This document shows positions 24,916 to 35,246 of a stretch of 42,452 bases of DNA, in pieces (positions within the stretch are counted from its first letter, which is position 1; each line of letters begins with the position of its first letter). Source of the stretch: Bondarzewia mesenterica (Eukaryota; Basidiomycota; Agaricomycetes; Russulales; Bondarzewiaceae); contig SGPL01000287.1 in NCBI GenBank assembly GCA_004802705.1, positions 1 through 42,452 on the forward strand, read 5' to 3'. Below the pieces are notes generated by a model. That model saw only the letters and a program-made list of their open reading frames with translations. It did no database searches and was not told where the DNA came from. The position numbers and the translations under genes are program-made.

Positions 24916-26714
24916 GATGGCCAGGCTGTAAGCTGATATGGGGCTATACATAAGGCAGAAAGCCTGCAGGCCGGCCTGTCAAGCTGTCGAGTTTGAAAGG
25001 GCTTTGGCCGGGTGCGGCGTGTACGCCGTCTTATTGACGAGGACAGACAAGCGCACTGAATCGGATATGATGTCGCTCCTTCCGAATTTGGCTCATTTCG
25101 GCTTATTAAAAGCCATTACATGAGCATCTCTAATGAACTGCAGCTATTTTGGTCGGCTTCGTATCTACGACTTCCGTGTCCTGAATCTTGTTGTTTCTTG
25201 TCTCTAGTATTTCCATTTACCTCTTGTTGTCCGAAGCTTCAGTCAATGCGACCTGCAGTCCAGCATACTTCGCACTACTGTACTTAGGTGCTAGATCTTT
25301 CAAACTAGGAATGACCTACAAAGTCGTCAAATTCCTGTCCAGTCGTCCTGATTTGAACTGCTCCGTGGAGATGTTCATGAATTCCGTTTTGCCCCGTACA
25401 TGTCCCCGTAAGTGTTTGTCACTCAGTATCAAGGTTGGCTTTCTCGGGGCGCCCTCCCCACGAAAAGTTGAATTCAACAACCCCATATAGGCGCGTAACA
25501 TTAGAAGGGGCCCCCTTGGATCCCCCCGTATTTATTTTCTCTATCTAATATCGTTGCCACATACTGCTGTTGAGGAGACTAAAGCTTTCTGACCATCAAC
25601 GTTGACAACTTTGTCGAAGTCGGAGGGCGTCGATACGTATTGTTCTCTTTGATTGCGAGTCACAATCTTCATTATTTATTTCTCCGCGCTCCACCTTTCA
25701 ACTTGGGTTTGCTCTACTCGCAATACATGCGATGCTATCAACCTCTCTACCCGCGCGGTCACGGTTTATCGCCGACATATCCCCGCAATATGTTTCTCCA
25801 GGTACACTGCTTAGAGAAGGTTACGTTTGCGCTCCAGCCTGACATAACTGCCATGTCGGTGTTTGTGCGTATCGACTCGAGTGTTTGCCGCACCAAATAG
25901 ACTCGAAATTCTCAGACGCATGCGCGTACGATTGACAGTGGACGACTCCAAGCTTCAAGCTTCATTCACTTACTGATTGCAACCGTCTCAAGAATTTGAG
26001 TCATCACTGCCGTGCTCCAAGGCGCTCCTCTCACGTCTTGGTTCGTGTCACACGCAGGGCTGCGATCGCCGTCGAAGATACATGTTATCTCCCTCGATGT
26101 TGCAACGTCGATTTTGATTCGACTCAGATCGGATCATTGTTCTCAAAGTTGAAGAATTCTCATGAAGGGCAACTCTCTGACGGTGAGACTGACGGCCTTG
26201 CGATGCTCAGAAACCGTTTGAGGGCGCTGAGCACTGAACGTTGATACGTACCTTTCGCTATCTTCATGGTTCTCCTGCAGCTGCAATTACTATACAAAGC
26301 CGTGGATTTAACGGTGTGGCTTGCCGTATCAATGCTATTGACCTCTGCAACATGAGTGAAGCCGTACGACTCACGAAAATTGTGGTGAGAGCGGTTGTCA
26401 ACGTAGGGTTTTAAAATTTATCCAGCTCAATGCTGGTGACGGCGTACCTTCCCTGAGGCACATTCGACGCTATTCGGCTTTATGAAACCCTGTCCATCAT
26501 GTTTTACGTACCTATATAAGTGAGTACAGTCTCTCCAGCTTTTCGTGAAAATGGTTTTAAAGAAAAACAAGAGACACCTGTTCATCCCAAGCGGTATACA
26601 CACCTCTGATGATCATGCCTTATGAGATTCTCTACACTGCCTGCGGGATACGATACATCAGATGTTAAATGGAGAATGCAAACCGGAAAATGCAACACTT
26701 TAGAAGGGAAGCAT
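24916..26714. other. 1.8-kb region without a supported gene
   Basis: Open frames at 25188-25490, 25640-25900 and 25996-26244 (+) look weak. The last has a plausible acidic end (SHEGQLSDGETDG) but no match I recognise. T/C-rich plus-strand stretches around 25150-25700 could be leader or decayed coding sequence. No inverted repeats or transposase fragments were noticed. It contains the upstream region of the beta-helix gene and the 3' flank of the IST3 gene. Confidence 0.5.
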
Positions 26715-27902
26715 TTAATTGAAGGCGCGTCGTGTGGATTGCGAATCGCGGTCATACCGCTTATCCTCTCTTGCGTCCTCATCATTGTACTGCTTATGGC
26801 CAGATCGAGAGCTGTAGCGTCTGGGTGGAGATCGTGAACGCGAAGCAGGTCTGAGAGGTGAGCGAAAACGAGGATAGTCACGACTGCGTCGTGAATAACG
26901 ATCCTCCCTTGGTGGTGTCCGACCAGGTGTTCTTCTCGAGTCCTGCCGTGGTGAGGCACTTCGCATTCCACCACCACCACCACCTTCATCATCCCCACCG
27001 CGCCTATCCAACGACTTCAACAGCGCCTCCACGCCTTTCAAACCCTCAGACTTGCCGGCCTGTCTCCGCGTCTTCCTTTCCCTCTTGCGCTCCTTTCTTG
27101 CTCGACGCTCCTCCGGACTCTCATCCTTGTGTTTCCCCTTCGACTTGCTCTTCTTTGGCTTCTTCGATGCTCGTTCTTCCTTCCATTTCTGGAGAAGGTA
27201 GTCTCGCATAGGGTCGTCAGGATCAATGTCTGGGGCAGAAGAAGCGGATGATTCGGATCCTGCGTCATCTAACATGGATTCTTAGCGTCAGCAATAGCAA
27301 AGACAAGGTTCATAATACATACTCATGACCATTTCAGGCTTAGCGTTCAGACTTTGCTCCTCTGCTTCAATCCACTCTCCATCCTCGCCCTTACTTTTTG
27401 GCTGCTTGTAGTTCTTGACATGGTCGACCCTCAACGTCCTGTCCAGCACTGTGGCACCATTCAAGTTATCGACAGCCAAGATAGTCGACCGTTGATCTTC
27501 GTACATCAAGAAGCCGAAACCCTTTATTTTACCGGTCTCTTTATTGCGGGGTAAGTTAACATCCATGACTTCCCCAAATCTGACGGACATATCAGCCCAA
27601 ACTTCAGCAGGCGAAGCCGCAGAGTACTCACTGAGAGAATATAGTGATGACATCCCCTTCCGTTAAATCGTAAGGGAGACCTCCAACAAAGACGTAGGCA
27701 GAGTCTGATCGTGCGTTTTAGGAGGTAGATTCAAGCTCGAGTATTGGGCTGACATACCCTTGTATTCATCGTGCCATGACGCGCCTTTCGTCCCCAGTTC
27801 CAATTCGAGCTCATTTATCTTGTTGATTTCTCGCACGACACTGCGATGGAAAGATTCAGGAGAGCATTATCGAAGATAGTTGCAAAGCAGCACGTACTTC
27901 AT
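26715..27902 (-). CDS. IST3: RNA-binding splicing factor IST3/RBMX2 (RES complex)
   Basis: Five exons (27902-27898, 27840 to about 27758, 27704-27632, 27579-27323, 27268-26715) give about 323 residues. Exon 1 is five bases (ATGAA), which after splicing yields MNVVREINKINELEL, the conserved IST3 start. It continues SWHDEYKDSAYVFVGGLPYD, where the RNP2 motif YVFVGG lies, and KGFGFLMYEDQRSTILAVDN with RNP1 KGFGFLMY. These identify the RRM of Ist3/Snu17. The C-terminal 190 residues are a basic, Arg/Ser-rich tail with Lys/Arg/Glu coiled-coil-like segments and an SRSRSPPRR stretch. This is longer than in yeast, as in other filamentous fungi and animals (RBMX2). Ist3 with Bud13 and Pml1 forms the RES complex, which helps activate the spliceosome and retain unspliced pre-mRNA. 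Confidence 0.93.
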
Positions 27903-28039
27903 AGTGGAAAGTGGTGGTGGCGGAAGAGAGTTCGGTTTTTCACACGCCACCAACCTTGGGTAGCAGTCTGTAGCAGTTTGGGTAGCAGTCACCAGTAGGC
28001 CTTTTTTCCGCTCACTCTCTTGCTGGTACGCATTCCACG
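27903..28039. promoter_or_regulatory. 137-bp bidirectional promoter of IST3 and eIF3d with three GTAGCAGT motifs
   Basis: The two start codons face away from each other across only 137 bases, so the promoters must be shared or overlap. Three direct copies of GTAGCAGT lie within about 30 bases (from roughly 27960 to 27989), two of them preceded by GG. No TATA box is obvious. Confidence 0.6.
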
Positions 28040-30143
28040 ATGGCCTCATTCTCATTGCCTCCAATCAACGACAATCCTGACGGCGGTTGGGGACCATCAA
28101 CCTCAAACTTGCCCCAGAATTACAAGTTCAAAAATATTCCTTACGCCCCTTACTCGAAATCTGATAAATTGGGCCGTTTCGCTGACTGGAACGATCTCTC
28201 GGGAGACAATCGTCAGGCTGCTGCAGGTATTTCAGCTCCAAGCACGCGGGCTGGAGGACGGGGGCGTCGCGACGGCACTCAGGCCTTTGGAAGTGGTGCT
28301 CCGAGTGCATTCGCTTTTCAGGTCGAAGACGAGTCCAGCTTCTCTCTTGTTGATACCAAGACTAGCGCGCCTCGCAGGGGTGGAGGCTTCACGAGGGGAA
28401 GAGCGACCGGGCGTGGAGGTGGTTACAATTTTCGCGCTGCTCCAAGAACTTCTCGTGGTGGATTTACTCCGGGACGTGGCGGAGGGCAGCGGGGCGGAAG
28501 AAGGGGCTGGAGAGACTGGGAGAAAGTACGTCCAATGCCATTGCCTTTTTCAAAATTTAACCTCCACTCTTTCAGAACAATCGTACGCGCGAGTCGTCGG
28601 TCGCTATCGATCCAAGTTGGCAGATGTTGGAGGAAATTGAATTTCATCGTCTTGCCAAGCTGAGACTTGAAGTTGACGATCCAGACGATCTGTTAGTTAA
28701 TCATTGTTCATCTGTTAGCTGTTCATTCATTCTCATGTGGTTACAGGGAGGTCTACGGGCGACTGTTCCCATACAACAAGACTTATGATCGCATTACGAC
28801 CAAAACAGAACGCCCCCTCCAGCCTATGGACCGAATCAAATACAACACCACGACTTCTGATGACCCTGTCATTCAACAGGTGACTTCCATATTATCCCCA
28901 GCCTCTTTTTGACGTGAATTCATTCTTTTTATGAAAGCTTGCTGCCAAGGACACTGCCACTGTTTATGCTACTGACGTGATTCTCAGTGTACTCATGTGC
29001 GCACCTCGATCGTTGAATCCTTGGGACATTGTCATTGTCAGGGAAGGCAACAAATTGTTCTTTGACAAGCGCGACGGCGGTCCTTTCGATACCGTGACCG
29101 TCAACGAGAACGCATCCGATCCCCCGCAAGATGCACCCGCACTCAATCCCAATAATCCCAACGAGAAGCCTCCGGACGCTCCTTCCATCAACTCCGCCAC
29201 CTCTTTATCCCTCGAGGCTACTTACATCAACCAAAACTTTGGCTTCCAGTCAGTAACGGAAACTCCGCCGCCGCCTCCAGTCGACTTTGAGAAGCCCAAT
29301 CCTTTCTACGGTTCTGATGAAACGGAACCTCTAGCATCATGCGGCTATCGCTACCGTGTCTTCGATCTCGGCATCACGGAGGACGAAGATATTAAAATTT
29401 GTGTCCGTACCGAAGTGGACGCGTATCTGCCTGGGGGAGGAAACCCATTGGAGGGTCACGGTTTGGTCACCATCAGGGCTCTCAACGAGTTCGACCCTCG
29501 CGCTCCAGGGGCAGGCGGCGCACCTGATTGGCGCGCGAAGCTGGATTCTCAGCGTGGAGCTGTCGTTGCCACCGAGATGAAGAACAACAGCTGCAAGTTG
29601 GCCAAGTGGACGGTACAGAGTGTTCTCGCTGGTGCCGAGCAAATGAAGATCGGGTGAGTGGTTACGATCTTCGAAAATTGAATCTTTCTCATGTTCATCG
29701 GAACGTGATCATAGATACGTGTCCCGCGCCAATCCACGCGACAACACTCGGCATGTCATTTTGAGCACCGCCTCTATGCGCCCGACGGATTTCGCTGCCC
29801 AGCTTAATGTGTCTCTTGCCAATGGGTGGGGAATCGTTCGGACGGTCACTGATCTTTGCATGAAAATGCCCGAGGGAAAATATGTCCTGATCAAGGATCC
29901 AAACAAGGTGCGCATCATCTCATTCACGCAAACTCCCCTGCATCCTACGCCTTCTGGGTCCGAGCTATTCTATAATCGCTTGGTTTCCCTACGGTCTCTT
30001 GTCTTGTAGGCGGTGGCTTACATTGGTTCATTACTTCCTAGCCCGTTATTCGACTCTATGCTGTGCCGTTCTCGGCGTTTACAGCTGAAGAAGAGGAAGA
30101 GGAGGCTGCTGGTTCTGATGGAGAAGCTGAGCCTGAGGCTTGA
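28040..30143 (+). CDS. eIF3d: Translation initiation factor eIF3 subunit D
   Basis: Six exons (28040-28525, 28576-28691, 28747-28879, 28938-29653, 29715-29907, 30042-30143) give 581 residues. The N-terminus has [16 protein letters not shown] and [16 protein letters not shown], both conserved in eIF3d. An RGG-type region ([16 protein letters not shown] and more) follows. The globular cap-binding domain begins near [16 protein letters not shown] and includes [15 protein letters not shown], then [16 protein letters not shown] and [11 protein letters not shown]. The end is [13 protein letters not shown] with an acidic tail. eIF3d sits at the mRNA exit of the 40S ribosome and can bind the 5' cap in place of eIF4E. 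In fission yeast the homologue is Moe1. Confidence 0.96.
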
Positions 30144-30279
30144 TTGCACGTTTCAGGCCGGACTACCCCTGCTGATGCAAATATGAAAATGTATATCTTC
30201 TTGTGATGGTTATGATAAAGCTACAGAGCCAAGCATCGAGAGCCTGAGAGCGGTTATACTGCGGTTCTTTTCTTCCCGA

Positions 30280-31670
30280 TCATTGCTGTGAACTTAGCAA
30301 AGTCTCCACGGCTCCCTCAGTGTTAGAACTATGATCATGTTGGTGAGGATTTGAACGAAATGAAGGGGTGTATAGAAATTAGAAGATATACCTGCGCTGC
30401 AAAGCACCCACCACGACTTCCCTTTGAACATCTGGGAACATGCTCGTTAACTGGGCAATTTCGGCCTCAGTTGGGACCCTCAAACCCGCCGCAGCACGCT
30501 CCCCTCTGCCGGTCAATTCGTTCACCCACTCCCTCATAACAGAAGTGCCTGGCGTCCCTGCGGCGTCGTTGACTTCTGTCCCTGAGGGCACTGGGCGGGG
30601 TCGTGCAGTTGTGACGACTTCTTCTGCGATATCGGAGGCAGAAGGAGAATTACGATCATCCGGCAAGGCGCGGTTCGTGCGACGGGGTGCACGCGTTGAG
30701 CCGACGAGGGGTAGCAAGAAGCGCAAAGACCCTCTGACAAACCAAGGTGGCAATCGGTAGCTCTTGAGGCTGGCAATGTCGGTACGATACAGCGCTCCGG
30801 TCAGTAAGCCAATGACTGCCACAATGGTGGAAGACGGCGGTTGGCTGATAGCGAGCTACAGAGAAGCGTTCACACAGTCGCCGTGATCGTTTCAGCGGTG
30901 TCGATACGCGGACAGGTGAGGATGGAAAATACCTGGAACGCGAGAATGTACACGAATATTTTGCTAGTCACTGTGACGCCAAATATACGAAACTGGTAGG
31001 CAGATGGTACCAATCTTGAGTATTGGTACAGGAGATTGAAAGCAAATGTTGTGGGCCCGGATGGGATGTTGTTAAATCCGAATCGGTGGAACACTAAGAG
31101 TGAGAGAAATTCTAGTATTGTCGACACCAGGGTGGAAATCACAGCATATGACTATGAAACGGTTAACAAAGACGTCCTGATGATGATATTTGGTCCTTGA
31201 CACTCACACCAAACTTGACACTGCCGAATTGTCGCTCGATATTTACCCCGACATTGTAGAGAATGAGTTCCCAAATGAAGAGTTCGCTCGAATTGGAGTA
31301 TGCCAAGTGGTGCACAAGCAAGCGCCAGTACTGGTCCTAGATATTCACAATTCCATTTAGTGGAACAAAAGGGCAAGATCCTCACCTGGTGGTGCCGAGA
31401 TAAATGTGGGACGAGCTAAGGATGAGTCAAGGAATGGTCGGTCAGGGTCAATTCAAGCGTGAGCAGGTGCGTTGCACAGTGTACCTGCAGGTGAAGATAA
31501 TGTTTCACGTCGAAAATCGCGGCCACGATAGACGTCACCGCGCATCCCATCATGAATCCTGGTAACAGAAGGTAAGGGTCAGTCTGAATCGCAGACTGAG
31601 AGTTGCCTCGTAGTTTTCCGAGGCCAGGCCCAGACAAACCTTTCGTGACAGGTGCATGCTGAAAAGACAT
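30280..31670 (-). CDS. Rhomboid-like membrane protein with C-terminal UBA domain (Dsc2/UBAC2 type)
   Basis: Seven exons (31670-31640, 31558-31485, 31415-31386, 31336-31208, 31151-30933, 30855-30392, 30328-30280) give 331 residues. The membrane part contains a rhomboid-like run: FDVKHYLHLQ, HQYWRLLVHHLAYSNSSEL, NVGVNIERQFGSVKFGSYAV, then further helices. The catalytic GxSG Ser is absent, so it is a pseudoprotease. The C-terminus has VPTEAEIAQLTSMFPDVQ and, across the last intron, EGAVETLL, a complete UBA/CUE-type fold. This architecture matches fission yeast Dsc2 and animal UBAC2, parts of Golgi/ER membrane ubiquitin-ligase complexes that act in SREBP activation and protein quality control. 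It converges on eIF3d with a 136-bp gap. Confidence 0.82.
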
Positions 31671-32118
31671 GTTTCTATACTGTGAGACAAGGACCCAGCC
31701 ACGTTCAGCGTTTGCCGTCGAGGTTTGCAAGTAGTAAGAACTTTGTCGGAGAACGCGTTAGCGGGAGCAAACAGCTTTACGCGTGGCAATTAGTCAGCAG
31801 TCGCGGACAAGGCAAACAGACGCCCACACAGGTCCATACGCTGTGTGAATCTGAATTTGTCAATCAAGAGCAGATACAATTGGCTGAAGCTCTCAGTTTG
31901 AAACTTGAAGCGATGATTTACTTATGCATGCGCTTTAACAGCGCTACGTTGACCGCTTTAATATTGCACTACTATCTACTTGCTCTCTAAGTCCGAGCTT
32001 CGAGGGCGATCAGTGCACCGCCAGAAATCTTGGGGTAATCATCATGTGCATGAGGCCCGAGGCTCTGCAATTCCTAAGATCACGAATGAGATCAGCGGAT
32101 AATCAGGAGATGTGTGTT
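31671..32118. other. Intergenic region between two minus-strand genes
   Basis: It should hold the promoter of the Dsc2-type gene and the 3' end of the reductase gene. The plus-strand frame at 31652-31990 has no recognisable motif. Nothing else was seen. Confidence 0.55.
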
Positions 32119-33891
32119 TCACAAACATGATCCCGCTTTGCTGTGCAAGCTGAGCACCGATCGCTGCACAACCAACAATTGAGCGTACACGGTGTCCAAT
32201 CTGTCGTGAGCGAATCATCGCCACATCACTGTATGACAAGGAATCGAATTCCGCGAAAAGAAATACCTTGGTGTCTCGACTCCATGCTTGTTTGCTATCT
32301 TCACTACTCCACCTAGGATTGGTTCGACCTCCATCGGGCGCCCCGCTTCAAGGTCCACCAGCATCGATGGCTTGAATTGGCTCGGTGTCGACGTCCGTGT
32401 ATCACTGTACTGGTTCAGGCAGTCTTCGATGACTTGGTCGGCCTTTTGCACAGGCAATTTGGACTCGCTGACCCCTGATTTCCGCGCGACTGTGATGATC
32501 TGTCGAGTGCAGGAAATGATGAATCTCCAGAGTTATTTTTTCTTTCTTCGCAACATCATACCTCCGTCATCAGCGCCTTCACTACAGGTAACGTCGCCGG
32601 TAGAACCTGGCCAGCCAGAAGATCTGCCACCGGCCCTCGGGTGACTGTGCAGAGGGTCGAAATACTCGCGTTCCTGCGAGTCCGCGAGTTGGAAGATCGC
32701 GTTATTTCAAATGTTTCTGAGATTCCAGATTTGTTCGTGACGATCGCACCATAGAATCTTTTGCCAACGGGCTGCCTCAATGTCGTCTGTCATCTCGCTG
32801 CCCGCTCCGCCCGCGACTAGGACATTGTGGAACAGCTGCAACGCCTGGCGTCCTTCATCTATGGGTACGCCTGTGCTGGTTTGGAGACTAGGCCCCGCGT
32901 GAAGCCCTGAAGTCAATCTATTCTGAATTGGAAGTATCAGAGCGATGTGCTTTAAACAGCACCCGAGGGCATCGAGATTGCGCGGAGATACATACCGAGC
33001 CAGATTGAACGACGGATCGCCCACCATCGAGTGTGGTCACATCAATCCAGGCGCAGGACGAGATGATATTCGCGTCTGGTCTGGCTTCCTGTAAGTCCGC
33101 GTGTATGCCGATCCCATTCTGAATCAGCACGAAATTATTCGTTGAGCTCAGTAAAGGCCCGATCAGCTTTGAGGTGGACATGACATCCGGTAAGGCCCTG
33201 CGCATTGTAAGAAATTTTATGCTTCACACACGGCGAAAATATGGGTTGTTTTTCGCCGCCGAGCTCACAGACACAGCCTGACAATGAGAACTTCGGGACG
33301 TACTTGAATGTGCATACAACAAAGTCGTACTTTCGATCGGCCGCATCTTCAGGCCGAGCAACAGCTACGTAGTCGATGTCGGAGTGTAGGATGGACCGAC
33401 GTGCGTTTGAAGATTTAATACCGCCGTTGTCTCGATCGGTCAAGAGTACCAAAACTGTTCACCTCGATAAGGCTTCCACGAGGGGACGCGAGGAAGGCTG
33501 TCGGAAATTACTTCCACTCCATCCTCTGTGGAATATGTTTGCGCAAGGTCAGTCGGTCAAAAATAGAAAAACGACGACATTGCTTCGCACCAGTCAGCGT
33601 TCGCAGATTCGAACTTAGTATGCATCGGAGTTATGAATGACCGAGTACAGCAGCACACCAGGAAGGACATATCGTATGGATTCATGCATTAGCCTCCGTT
33701 TTGAGCACCCGGTGCAGTCACATACCGACATACTGCAGTTACCCGTGCGCGGCCTGACCGCTCCAATACAAGTGCGTAGAACGTTCCGATTGCTGTGGGA
33801 AATCCCATATGGTCAAGAGGTGTATCGGACGATGTTGGGCATAATGGCCGTAACACATACCTCCGAGCCCTACAACACAGATTTCGAGCAT
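32119..33891 (-). CDS. PAN5: 2-dehydropantoate 2-reductase (ketopantoate reductase)
   Basis: Ten exons (33891-33861, 33792-33726, 33613-33591, 33525-33463, 33364-33304, 33197-32996, 32922-32750, 32673-32562, 32499-32267, 32200-32119) give 348 residues. The first two exons splice to MLEICVVGLGAIGTFYAL, the Rossmann NADPH-binding motif. Next come AVCRSN, YDFVVCTFKAL and FVLIQNGIGIH with the conserved substrate-region Asn. The C-terminal domain has RWQKILWNAS with the catalytic-region Lys, then ATLPVVKALMTE and STPSQFKPSMLVDLEAGRP. The enzyme reduces ketopantoate to pantoate on the route to pantothenate and coenzyme A. Fungi hold several KPR-domain paralogues, so the exact substrate is inferred from family only. 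Exon 3 is just 23 bases. The PAN5 symbol is by family. Confidence 0.88.
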
Positions 33892-34140
33892 GCTATCGAA
33901 CTTGACCAAAGATGTCGATTTGTCTCCGTCTGGGGAACGGTCCAAGGAATGGAGTGAGTCAACAGGTCTGAGTCAACGCAAGTCAACGCGGGCCGGTGTG
34001 TGTTGCCCGCACGTGATTCTTGCGGTTCAATGCGATCATCGACGGAGGCATCCACAACATCCACACGTTTGTTTTCTTTGCCTTCACTCACCTCTCGTGT
34101 ACATCGTTGTACTGAACTTCCAAGAATCAAATCCGTTCTC
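33892..34140. promoter_or_regulatory. Divergent promoter of ketopantoate reductase and NTF2-like genes
   Basis: Start codons face away from each other across 249 bases. The direct repeat GAGTCAACAGGTCTGAGTCAACGCAAGTCAACG holds three GTCAACR copies (33957-33988), a possible shared regulator site. No ORF of note. Confidence 0.45.
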
Positions 34141-35246
34141 ATGACTTCTACTGTCGCCTTTCCCAGCTCCGACAGGCGCAAATCCGACATCTCTGTCCTC
34201 TCGCGACATGTAACGGCCTTGGAGATCTGCGAGCTCGTGTACGGCAATGCCGGGCTCGCCGAATGGGAGACTCTGGAGGATTTCTATGAGTCTAGTGCCA
34301 GTGCGTACCAACGTTGACTGCCCTCAAATTTCCTCTTTCGAGCCCAGATTCCACGGCTCATGACTGGATCCACATGGTGCGGCATGCGCGCTTTCAAGTG
34401 TGAGCTCCGTAATGCATAATTCATAAATGAGCACAGCCTAACTGCGATCCTGACCCACCTCTCTCTGACTCGGTAAAAGTTATGAAAATCCGTTCATTAC
34501 TGCCATCTCCTGTGGCGTCATTGGTGACATCCATTCGCTCTCTCGCCAGCTGTCCAAAGTGGACGTACCCAGGCCGCTCTCTGTTCTCCGCAGCTTACTT
34601 GGTAGGCGCAGGGACGACGAGGACGCATGGTTCCGATTCGTCCGCATGTGGACCGAAGTAGGCGAGGTATGCGAGAGTGAGAGCTTCGGTGAGTCACCTC
34701 TCATTTCATCCCATTGACGTACCTCGTGCGCGCGCTGACGAATAAGTCGGATACACTATCTCGTTTTCTGCAGACGGTCACCGACGGTGCATCGTAGAGC
34801 ACACTTTGAATATACTCTTTCTACCTGGCCTCCATTCCAATCACCAAATTACGCACCAATTGCCCTCAAACTCTCTCACGTCCGAGGCACCACAACCTTC
34901 GCACAGTCGCTCCCTCCATTTCACCATATCGAGCAGTACATACGGGCCGCCTCTCCCGCCGCTCCCGGCTCCCGGCATGGGCCTCGCCCTGCCCAGCCCT
35001 TTACATCTACAGCTGCACGTCCTCACTCGCCTCTCCTTCAACGAGCAGGGGAAGATAACACATCATCGCGATTATTGGGACGTGAGGGATGTTGTCGGTT
35101 TATTCCCCGGCGGGATGCTCACGCAGTGGATTGGGACGCGGCTCGCTGCCAAAGGCTTGTCGATTGCGTCCCACCTCGTCGCATGGGTATTCGGAGGAGC
35201 CGAATCAAGTAAGGAAAACCGGACACCCGGAGGGAGGAGCGGATAA
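34141..35246 (+). CDS. NTF2/SnoaL-like fold protein
   Basis: Three exons (34141-34304, 34480-34688, 34774-35246) give 281 residues. The first splice joins FYESSAS to AYENPFITAISCGVIGDI, the typical opening of a fungal NTF2-like domain, where a Tyr-Glu-Asn-Pro-Phe motif lines the cone-shaped pocket. Near the end, LHVLTRLSFNEQGKITHHRD and WDVRDVVGLFPG supply the closing beta-strands and a His/Asp pair. The middle carries a Pro/Ser-rich insertion of about 60 residues. No ligand can be predicted. The first intron is about 175 nt, so a small exon may be missed there. A donor at 35210 could splice to end the protein as ESNET instead; the unspliced frame is given here. Confidence 0.75.
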
